In this document: piece by piece, positions 25,301 to 34,209 of the stretch | How positions within the stretch are numbered: position 1 is the stretch's first letter | Layout of the letters: every line of letters begins with the position of its first letter | DNA from: Tigriopus japonicus | Lineage: Eukaryota > Arthropoda > Copepoda > Harpacticoida > Harpacticidae | DNA length: 64,000 nucleotides | Assembly (NCBI GenBank): GCA_010645155.1 | Contig: CM021321.1 | Coordinates: 343,201-407,200 of the forward strand | Direction of reading: 5' to 3' | Translations under genes and position numbers: made by a program | Notes under the pieces: model-generated | Seen by the model: the letters and a program-made list of their open reading frames with translations, nothing else | What the model was told of the DNA's origin: nothing | Database searches by the model: none

Positions 25301-27161
25301 TTTTCGGATAAAAGAATCGTTTTGCTAACATGTTTATTTCTTTAATATAATTCTACAGTTTAATTCTTCAAAGATAAATATTTTTGGCAGACAAAAACTT
25401 TGTTTGTCAGAAGACAAAGGCAGAAAAAGACTTTTCGGCAGAAAAAAAAGATTGAATCAATTTTCCATCAAGTGAAGAGGAAAAACCCCGTTTTTTCCGT
25501 GTCTTCAACGGACTAAATTGACCCCATCAGGTTTAGAGAAGCTCATGTACATGAGCTTCTTTAAATATGTTAGTAAATTCAGCAACTATCAAAATTCAGA
25601 AGTCATTGGTTTGAAAAATCCAATCCAAGCTCTGATTGGCTCCAATAGGACATGTGTAAGGTTGCTTCAAGTGAGCGTTTTAAATCATTCCGCGGGCGGC
25701 AAAACAGGGCCGTTGGCTGTGCTGTGCTGCTCAGCCCATTTTGGCGAATCCAAGTTTTTCCCATTTTAACGTGCATTTGATGATTCTAGGTCCCTGGAAA
25801 CGATCTAAATTTTACGTTTTGATCCCTCTGCTTTCACTTGGTTGAAAATATGCCCAATTTGTTTGCTAGAAAATGATACAGAAAAGATTAGATCTTAAAA
25901 GAAAGAAGCGTTAAAAAATAATGCATTTCTCTGTATGTTAAGTACTTTGAAATATTTAAATGATTCTTTGGAACCCACTGAATAAATCAGCATCTTTATA
26001 TTAGTGTTTGGATCAATGTTAAGTCCTATTTTTGCAATAGCACAAGGCTTGCTTACTTGCTTTTATATCAATCACCCTAATAATATTTTTTGCATATTAT
26101 TGACCCAATTCCAGCCAAGGTATCCTTAAGTGAAATACCGATCGTTTCCAAGGACCTAGAATCATCAAATGCTCGTCAAAATGGGAAAAACCTGGATTCG
26201 CCAAAATGGGCTGAGCAGCACAGCACAGCCAACGGCCCTGTTTTGCCGCCCGCGGAATGATTTAAAACGCTCACTTGGAGCAACCTTGTGCATGTCTAAT
26301 TCAAACTGAAAGTTAAACAAACTGGTATGTAATGTTTGGAAATAGATTGTTTGTTGTTCCTCATTATGGGCAAAAAGTGTAGACATTTTGTCAAAGCCAG
26401 TCAGACAGAATTGTGCACATAGTCAGGAGACGAGACAAAATTCAAGAAATTACAACTCATCGTGTCGAGAGAATCCAATGGAAGAAGCTAAAATATAAGC
26501 AAGGCGCCAAGCAAAACCAGTAGGCCTTTGTACTCAGCGCCCCCTACTGGCTTTTATTGAAACTATTGATTTCCAACTTGCTCCAACGCAGTCAATTCAA
26601 ACTCACTTTCAGGATCCGAATCATCTTTGCGGGTGATGACGTCACCGATGAAGACGCCATCATGGCCTTGAAGGGCATGGCCTTCACTTTCAGAATTGTC
26701 AACGATCACCTCACCAAGACTTGCGCCGACAAGCGCCTTCCATCCACGGATTCCGTGCTCACCTTATTGAAATGGGTTGAGCGACACATGGCTAACCGGT
26801 AAGTTGGCCTTCCCTAAAAACACTTCTAAATCGTTAGCTTTTCGGGGGGAATAAATACTCGTTTTTGATCGGGGGAGAGATGCGATTTTTGCCCTAACCC
26901 AAACGTTTGACATCTATCTTTCGTAGTCTTACCCAGGGGTAAGGTAAAAACCTAGCCACATACAGTATACACGTAGTTGCTCTTGGCACCTCCATATGCG
27001 CGACAGAGATTTGGCCGCTTGGATTTGGAATTTTCATTGGGATGCATTTGTTGTGTTTTAGGAAAAGTCCGGCTGCTGCTAATGACGATGATGGCAAAGT
27101 TCAACCCATTGCCACGGATTTCCACGTTCCCACTCATTCAATTGTCACCATGCCCATCTAA
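19310..27161 (+). CDS. TPS: Trehalose-6-phosphate synthase/phosphatase (TPS-TPP fusion)
   Basis: Thirteen exons: 19310-19343, 20211-20372, 20436-20673, 20730-20970, 21029-21126, 21195-21384, 21955-22155, 22239-22504, 23112-23586, 24218-24349, 24629-24738, 26613-26798, 27062-27161. All have GT-AG ends and matching phases and give 810 residues, the usual arthropod length. Residues 1-~480 are a GT20 synthase that joins UDP-glucose and glucose-6-phosphate (VVSNRLPFVL, SAGGLVTAV, GLWVGWPG, WIHDYHLML, LGVDRLDYTKG, MRDGMNLVAKEF). Residues ~530-775 are an HAD phosphatase that releases trehalose, with the DxDxT box LLLDYDGTLAPI (Asp539/541), SGRS, GNHGLE and FAGDDVTDED (721-730). Both catalytic halves look intact. 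The first ATG gives MAPVAIEKLASRKRMISHS; a second Met lies at residue 16. A likely poly(A) signal is AATAAA at 27573-27578. It converges with PEX14. The protein acts in the cytosol of fat-body-like tissue. Confidence 0.95.
23797..23935. repeat. Degenerate 20-bp tandem repeat in a TPS intron
   Basis: Within intron 9 of the trehalose synthase gene, TTTTGCAAAATTGAATTAAA-like units recur about six times with drift. It is AT-rich microsatellite-like sequence with no evident function. Confidence 0.55.
25644..26301. mobile_element. GC-rich foldback element in the last long TPS intron
   Basis: Two inverted arms of about 160 bases, 25644-25805 and 26140-26301, about 95 % identical by eye, are separated by about 335 bases of AT-rich DNA. 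The arms hold an unusual GC-rich block (CCGCGGGCGGCAAAACAGGG ... GCTGTGCTGTGCTGCTCAGC) in an AT-rich intron. Long inverted arms and no coding capacity suggest a foldback-type transposon or a recent inverted duplication. No clear target duplication was found. The transcript could form a long hairpin. Confidence 0.75.
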
Positions 27162-27572
27162 AGAAACCATGTCGTTCGTCGTTATTATCATTATTATTCA
27201 TATTAAGTCCCCCAAATTTCAGAATGTAGTTCTTTTTCACGAACTGAGTTTTCAGTAATGATGCTATTACAATTCCGAGTTGTTCCGGGTACGCCGATAG
27301 CGGAGATTTAACCTCAGAGAAACTTGACCAATGTAAAAAACCAATGCATTCGAAACGGTTCCCCTGTGTTATGATTGTTAAATTCCAAGCCAACCCATCA
27401 TTCTTGATATAATAACTATATTTGTCAATGTTTCGTAAATACTTTTTGACTGTATGGACAACGAATTGTATTCAATGCGTGAAACAAATACAGTATTTTG
27501 ACGTTTTACTCGGGTTTTTCTTATTATTCTCAGTAACATTTAAATGATTTCTGTTCTGGAGTTACTGGGATG

Positions 27573-27578
27573 AATAAA
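27573..27578 (+). terminator. Candidate poly(A) signal of TPS
   Basis: AATAAA (inside GAATAAACGAAATAAATTAA) about 410 bases past the TPS stop. It is the first canonical hexamer noted downstream on this strand. Confidence 0.35.
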
Positions 27579-27735
27579 CGAAATAAATTAATATAACTCA
27601 AGTATTTCCTGCAAAGAGCATAAAAAATGGTAGCAACTACGCTATTGGTCTTCTCGTCATTTTTAGGTTCAAAAATGGGATGAACAGCAATAAAATATTC
27701 CTCATCGATTTTGGGCACTTTAAGTAATAAAGTCT

Positions 27736-28321
27736 GTGATTAGTAGGAACGGGCAAAAAACGCAAATAAAAAGAAGCTTTTAGTTACAAAAAGTCGCACA
27801 AAAATCAGCCCAAAATTCACAAAAAAAGGTGCAATAAAAAGGTCAAAATTGCAAAAAATCGCGAGTCAAAAAAAAAAAAAATTCCTTAAAAACATTTGTA
27901 TCGCACAAAAAAGCCTCTGATACATTCTTGTCTTCTGCTTGTTGATACAAAGAGAAATTCAAGTTGGAAAAATGTTGTTGTTGACGGGATTCATATTCAG
28001 ATCAAATAGTAGCTCTCTTAAAATATAAGAATGTCAATATTCATTGAGATTTACACAATTTTTTTATTTTTTAGTTTGAGCTACATAGATAGCCAAAGAT
28101 TTTATGATGAATGTTGAGTCAGATGAAGTTTTTAAACATTGAAAGTAATCCTTAAAAATCACTTTAAAAAAGAAGCAGTTTGTTAAATCTCAACAATTTG
28201 CAGATTTTAGGCCAAATTCGCCAAAAAACCGTAAATATAGGCGGAAGGTGCAAAATCGTAAACAAGCGTGTTTATATTAACAAAAATCTTATTGCACTTT
28301 TTGCCTGTCCCTAGTTATGAG
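27736..28321. mobile_element. hAT-like MITE downstream of PEX14
   Basis: The element is 27744-28313 (570 bases), with ends TAGGAACGGGCAAAAAACGC and GCACTTTTTGCCTGTCCCTA. Its flanks are an imperfect 8-base duplication (GTGATTAG / GTTATGAG). The interior is A-rich and non-coding. It is the same family as 29394-30204, in opposite orientation. It occupies the gap between the convergent TPS and PEX14 genes. Confidence 0.6.
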
Positions 28322-28530
28322 CATATATTTTGTAAGTTGAATGGAAGTGTCAAACCGGGAGCGTTGATTAAATTTCAATTCAAGGCGTTTTATTAAACTA
28401 GAAAATGACTCGTATATTTGTAACTTCAAGGAAGTCTCATTAGGTTGGACAGGACCAAAATCATTACTTTAATCCTTTTTTCGCGGAGTGATTCGTTATA
28501 AAACACGCCGAAATGGAAGTTGTTAACTAT

Positions 28531-31500
28531 TTAAGCTCCATTTTGATGTTGAACGGGAATACCATCTTGACCGTCCGAACTCTGATCTTGGACCAAATCT
28601 GGTTCCTTGAGGGGTCCATTACTGTGGATTTTGTCTTCCAATTGCCATTGAGGAATCTTCGGAGGTTCAACTTGTGGATTAGCGGGAAATCTTGACCTAG
28701 AATTTAGCAAAATATGCGTCAGTTGATCGGATGAAACTATCTACAAGTGAGATTAGAGACTTACGGGCTAAGCATTAGTCCCTTGACTGATTGTACATCT
28801 CGCTTAAGTTCAGTTAAAATATCACGGGTGACAGTTGCTTCATCGGAAGACTTGGAACCAATTTGATCTCGGGTCCAATCAGTTAACTTTTGGACACTTT
28901 CATTCAAGGACTTCATAAGAGACAGCAACTCTCTCTGAGAGTTGAGGAGCTCCTCTTGAGGCGATATTTTGGGCTTGGTCTCTTCATACAGCCATTCCTT
29001 GATGTATTTCTGAAGAAGAAAATTTGTAGTCCATCAGTAATTATGAAACAACTTCTTTAGGTGAATGAAATCATGGAAAAATGGTAGGAAGCGGAAAACA
29101 GTGCGAACAAAAAAAAAAAAAAGGGAAATTAATTTCATTTTGAATCACACAGGTTATAGAAAAAGTCAATGGAAACTATGAAGCACCTTACTGGAAAATC
29201 CAAACACCATTACCAGATGTGTTTTTAACAAATACGGGTTTGCAAGAGACCTGTTAAATTATTACAAACCTTCATTTTAATACCTTTCAATTAAGGTGGC
29301 ATTTCTCTTCATTTTAAAAAACTTTTGACGATGATTTGAAATTGATGTCTTTCAAGAAAGTTTACGTTTTGCAATTCTAAGATGACTAATCAGTAGGGAT
29401 GGGATGGTGTAAAAAGATTTTTGTTAACATAAACACATTTATTTGCCGTTTTGCACTTTTCGCCTTTATTTGCACGATTTTTTTACGAATTCGGCCTAAA
29501 ATGAACAAATTGTTGAGAGTGTGCTATTTCTACTTTGAAAATATTTACTTTTGGAAGATTTTTTTCAAACTTGAAAACTAAATCTGATTTAACACTCATC
29601 ACAAAGTTCAGACAATCTGTATGAGTCAAACAAGACACAAGAATGGTGTAAATCTCACAGAATAATGGCCTTCTTGTATTTTTAGAGCACATTTAATATA
29701 ACTAAATACAACAATATTTTTTCAAAAGCAATGTTTTTCCTATTTCAATTACTTTAAGTATAGTATTTTAATAACAGTCAATAAATGTTCCCTATTTATT
29801 GAGTACTTTTATATTCAGCTTTGATTGCATCCAAACGTGATCAGAACTTCCTTCTTTGAAGTTTGTTCATTCAGCATAATCAAAACAAAAAAGGCCATTC
29901 TGAAAAACAGAGTTAACATATTTCGAAAAATCTTCCCGGCTCACAACGTAGGCTAGCATAGTATTGATTACAACTACTTCCATATCTAAATTTTACCCTT
30001 CAAGTTTGAAAAATAACAAGCAGATGACAAGAAGCTATCTAAAGCTTTTTGTTTCAGAAATTTCAGTTTCTTTCTGCGAATTTTTCAAATTTCATTTGCG
30101 CTTTTGACCTTTTTCTGCACTTTATTTTACGATTTTGGGCTGATTTTTGTGCAACTTTTGATAACCAAAAGCTTCTTTTGATTTGCACTTTTTGCCCGTC
30201 CCTACTAATCACTAATCAGGTACACTTCAGACGTTTTTTGTCAGGAACAAAGATTTACAATGTATCAAGAATGAATAAGAACGAATATTGAAAGCAACCT
30301 TTTTCTCGACTCCTATTGTTGTTGCTAATATGATAAGATTTCATGAAAAAAACATAATAATACAGACCTGCCAAAGGTATTTCAATCCGTAGCCAGCACC
30401 AACTAGTAAAAAGATCATGTTGGCGATATCCCGGAACCTCTGCCATCCAGTGTATTGAGGAACCAAAGCCATTTGAGGTGGGTATTCATGGATTGGAAAG
30501 GATGATTGAACTGGAGTAGGTGGAGGTCGGGCCTTTTGGAAGGCCAAATCAATCTCAGACTCGGTAAGGCCCTTCTTGGTGAGAAATTTCCTTTTGATTT
30601 CCTCAGAACTGTGGGCGACTTTGGGATTTTCTAGAAATTTGACAGCCGTGTCCACCTGAAATTAGTTATTTTCACCAAGGTGAATCAAAGAAAGAGTCTG
30701 AGGCTAGTTTATTTAGACGCAAAGAACGATCTTCAGGTCGAATTGCGACCTACTAAGCTGGTTAGTAAGTACGATCTTAAGATCGTTCTTTGCGTTTGAG
30801 AAGCTAGCCCCTGGTTTCTTCTTGCTTCTTTATCTAATATTTTAGACTCTTTTATAAAGTTTCTCATGAAAATTAATCTGAATAGAAATAACACAATCGA
30901 CACCGTTACACTAATGCTGAACGGAGGGTCTATTTTCCTTGCCTTTTTATGTACAGCGGCCGCATTCAAAAATTCATGACTTCTTACAGTCTGACTCGAA
31001 TGTGTTGTCTGAATTATATTTTGAATCAAATCCTCACAAACATACCGATATGCATGGACAGATTGTTCAGTGTTCCCTACTTGCACCTTCTTGAATGTTT
31101 TTGGATTTGATTGGGATGTATTTGAAGCACAAGAAAGTGATCAATCATCGTTGGAACAGGAAGTGTTCCTTTTGATGTTGGACATTTTCTTCATTTAGGA
31201 ATCTTTCTCGCTTCAAGTCCATGAAAAACACAGATGAAAACTAAATGTTCCGCAGTCTGCAGAAAAAGGAGCTCTGGAAGCATCGGCTATGAAAAATACT
31301 TAGCCCATCATGATTCAAGAGCTCAGTGATCTTCATCAACATATTTAAGCAAAGGAAAGGCAACATAAAAATAAAGCCAAACTTTTAGCCGTCCACACCC
31401 TCCAATTAGGTTGATTGTATACCAAACAGGATTTCCTACTTTCACACAGGACTTTCGAGTCAGAGTGCATTCTTCCAAAGATCACATTACAGGGTTGGGC

Positions 31501-31840
31501 AAATCTTATGAAGTTTCACCGGGCAAAAAGCTTTAAACTCCATTTTGATGCATTTTTAATTTTCCATCTTTTTTTTCATTGGCCGAGATCATATCCTACA
31601 ATAATCAGAACAAGGAATTTTATATATTTTCTTCAACCTTTGATTGCTACTTTGACAACAAGTGTAAAAGTATATTTTGACCACTAAATTGTTTAAAACA
31701 AAATCAAGTGATATTGTAAAAGGTGTCCAAATGATTAAGTTTTCCTCCAAATAAACATCAATTACGTTGCTGCTTACCATATCAATCCGAGGGTCTTCAG
31801 GAACGGCTACTTTACACTTTTGATTGTCCATGTCATCCAT
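28531..31840 (-). CDS. PEX14: PEX14, peroxisomal import docking protein
   Basis: Four exons: 31778-31840, 30368-30655, 28765-29009, 28531-28696. Phases agree (0, 0, 2) and the product is 253 residues. PEX14 sits in the peroxisomal membrane and docks the cargo receptor PEX5. Residues 22-61 are the conserved N-terminal PEX5-binding domain (TAVKFLENPKV, RKFLTKKGLTESEIDLAFQ). A Pro-rich linker follows (RPPPTPVQ), then a hydrophobic membrane segment (about 98-116, ANMIFLLVGAGYGLKYLW). Next is a charged helical region likely to form a coiled coil (QEELLNSQRELLSLMKSLNE, then TRDILTELKRDVQSVKGLML). Near the C-terminus RFPANPQVEPPKIPQWQL matches the PEX14 motif around PKIPSWQ. It is slightly shorter than vertebrate PEX14, mainly in the acidic tail. 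Introns 1 and 2 each contain a non-autonomous element. The start lies 287 bases after the Mesh1 stop on the same strand. Confidence 0.92.
29386..30212. mobile_element. hAT-like MITE in PEX14 intron 2
   Basis: The element is 29394-30204 (811 bases), with ends TAGGGATGGGATGGTGTAAA and GCACTTTTTGCCCGTCCCTA. It is flanked by CTAATCAG and CTAATCAC, a 7-of-8 match, as expected of an aged 8-bp hAT duplication. It shares both ends with 27744-28313 but in reverse orientation and is about 240 bases longer. No transposase frame is present. Confidence 0.65.
30701..30810. mobile_element. Compact palindromic element in PEX14 intron 1
   Basis: The arms AGGCTAGTTTATTTAGACGC...AACGATCTT (30701-30733) and AAGATCGTTCTTTGCG...GCTAGCCC (30779-30810) are inverted, with a perfect 16-base core. 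The centre holds a second hairpin (AGGTCGAATTGCGACCT), and the right arm is preceded by the perfect palindrome ACGATCTTAAGATCGT. The predicted structure is nested hairpins. It is either a miniature inverted-repeat element or a structured site; no target duplication was clear. Confidence 0.6.
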
Positions 31841-32127
31841 GATTTGGATCTAGATCAAGACTTCATGCAGGAATGGTAGTAAACTCTTCATATATTTCAT
31901 TTAAAGAGGTTCTTTAACACAGTCACAATAATCATGGCCAGGTTAGTGGGCTAACTGTCGCTGGAAACGTGTTTCTTACGAAAGAGATAAGGCAAAAGAT
32001 AAATTTCAAGATGACCAGGTAGAACCTGTTGTACGGCTCTCGAGTATGCTTAAGACTAGTATTTGGAGGTCTTCCTATCAACCTCAGTTTGTCTGGTAAC
32101 CAATAAAAGAAATTAAAATGCAGCCGG

Positions 32128-34135
32128 TTATGAATGGTTTGTGTCGTCAAAGGATGGGATGTTCCGCCTGAATATCAGGTCCAATTGATTCTCTAAAGGC
32201 TTGTTTGTTCCTCTAAGATTGTCCACCACCTGGAAATGAAAATGATTGAATTGAATAAATTTGAATATCATTCAATTGACATGCTGGGCGTGGATTTTTT
32301 AACGTTTCTTTCCAACATCATACATTTTACAGATGGTAATTTGAAGTCTGGCAATAAAATTGGAGATCATGAGGGGGGTTGAATTTACTAATGAATGATC
32401 AAGAAATCAAATAGACAAAATGCTTTAAGAATTCACGAGTTCGTTGACAGATTAAAAACATAAATCAAAATGTTTATCTCTTTCTTACTTAAAGCTTTTT
32501 CGATCTTTTCACAATAATTATTTTTTTTGAAAACTAGATTGCCAGCAGAGGTTTGTATAATTTGTATCAAGGAACTGTGCTTCAAAAAATCACGGACTAG
32601 TTTTAAGGTTAAACTGTAACCTCTATAGATTGAAGAGTACGCGCATGCGACTGACTGCTCCACCTAGTTGACGTAAAGGTGGGAAGAAAAATAAAAGCAC
32701 TCGACTTCATTGACATTGTTCATGAATATCACTATGTTGGCATATTTTGTGCCATTTAAAAATCTTGTTCGAAGTTTACATTTTTATCTGATTGCGTTGT
32801 CATACACTTCTGGCACTTGTACTCTTCTTCAAAGTTGAGAAACAACCAAACAATATTTGTGTACTCATTTTATAGTGGCTCTAAACAAAAACAGATTCTG
32901 TACATGGTTTCTGAACCCTTTCTCAAGAGATCCATCGAAGCGATATTATCAACTTCAATACACTCAGTAGTTATCTGAATGAATAAATGAAATCTAGTAT
33001 AATAGATCATCAGGACAGCAAAAAGTACCTCATTTTTAGCTAGTTGATAATACTTCATGGTATTAAGGAAAAGACCCAAAATGAAGTGTCTGTTGGGGGA
33101 CCAGTTTTGATGCTAGGTTTAGAGACCAATCATAAGAAGATTCCTACCTTTCTAGACCATACGAAGTACTCGGCCTTGCGGCGTTCCGACCATCCTTGAG
33201 GCGTTTCCCGCTCCAAATCACGGAGATTGTACAACTTATCGGCCAATTTGATCAGTTTCGCTTCTTTGGAACTGGTCTTGGCATGAACGATTTGGAGGCG
33301 TTTCCGCTCATGATAGGGCAACGTTTTGTCATCACTGACTTCATCCACAATTCTAAAAGGTTTCAACCATTCGATATAGTCATCATTAACGGAGGTCTCA
33401 AACACAATCCCAAATTCTTACTTTCGAAGTTTGCGACCAAAATGGTCCTCAATCTCTTGGAACGTGGTATCTGTATCCTCAACGGTATCGTGAAGAATGG
33501 CACCAATCAATGTGTCGACATCTTTCACCCCACCTAAAAAGATTTAATCCTTAATACGGATGCGTGAACTTTTCCAAGAGTAAATACGGCATGAAATTAT
33601 TGAAACTTGAAGAATTTTGTGCTCAATTTGAAGAAAATTCATTGTTTTACTTTATTGCTTTCCTTCAGGATTACTTCTTAGATGATAAATAATCATTATT
33701 TTTTAGAATATACATGAAGGAGATAAAAGTCGATGAAAATATATTTTTAAGTTTAGTCTAGCAAGTTTGTAACTAAAAATGGGTTAAAATTAGGAAAATA
33801 TTTTTTGCTGCCTTCATCTTCAAATTGGTACGTTATTTTATTGTCTAAAATATTATGTTTTAAAAAGTACGCAAAAGATTTTAGGTCTCAAGTTCAAAAA
33901 AACGTTTAAATACTAATAACAGTTTGCTACTGGCTCTAGTATGTACAACATGATGGCTGATAAAGACTTGATCAATCACAAAAAGAAAAGAACGCCCACC
34001 TTCCTGTGCCAGGATGTGAGCCACGCCCACAGGGTGGTTGATGTAAGGCGTGTGCGTGGAATCCAATCGACGTTGGTCCTTGTGTTTCCTGGCGGCAAAA
34101 TCGACAGCCTCCAAAATTTTGACGTGATCCAACAT
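32128..34135 (-). CDS. Mesh1: Mesh1 / HDDC3, metazoan SpoT-like (p)ppGpp and NADPH hydrolase
   Basis: Four exons: 34000-34135, 33422-33533, 33148-33352, 32128-32229. Phases agree (1, 2, 0) and give 184 residues, close to the human protein. The family is an HD-domain, Mn-dependent hydrolase that removes the 3'-pyrophosphate of ppGpp and dephosphorylates NADPH. HD-domain residues are visible: His34 in [14 protein letters not shown], His60-Asp61 in [12 protein letters not shown] (with Glu64-Asp65), and Asp121 in [20 protein letters not shown] and [13 protein letters not shown] also match the family. There is no synthetase domain, as expected in animals. The ATG lies one base after TTTTAG, a 3' splice-site-like sequence, and only 69 bases from the stop of the THAP/zinc-finger gene. 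The minus-strand frame starts exactly where the family starts, so the N-terminus is complete. Confidence 0.95.
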
Positions 34136-34160
34136 GCTAAAAGTTAAAATGCAAAATTAA
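34136..34160 (-). promoter_or_regulatory. Splice-acceptor-like tract immediately before the Mesh1 start
   Basis: On the minus strand the sequence before the ATG reads TTTTGCATTTTAACTTTTAG, then one C, then ATG. A pyrimidine-rich tract ending in TTTTAG is a good 3' splice acceptor. The upstream gene ends only 69 bases away, so a cis donor would have to lie in or beyond that gene; a spliced-leader acceptor is the alternative. This is inference from sequence only. Confidence 0.4.
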
Positions 34161-34203
34161 ACCGGCCATAAAGCCAAATTTTCAATGAGATCTGGATTTT
34201 GGA

Positions 34204-34209
34204 TTTATT
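34204..34209 (-). terminator. Poly(A) signal overlapping the THAP/zinc-finger stop codon
   Basis: The minus strand reads GAATAAATCC. The AATAAA hexamer spans the stop codon TAA (34205-34207) of the upstream gene. Cleavage 10-30 bases further on would fall inside the 69-base gap before Mesh1. Confidence 0.5.

Noticed and set aside
25518..25769. Frame sharing a peptide with 26165-26386
   Set aside because: The shared peptide is simply the translated foldback arm.
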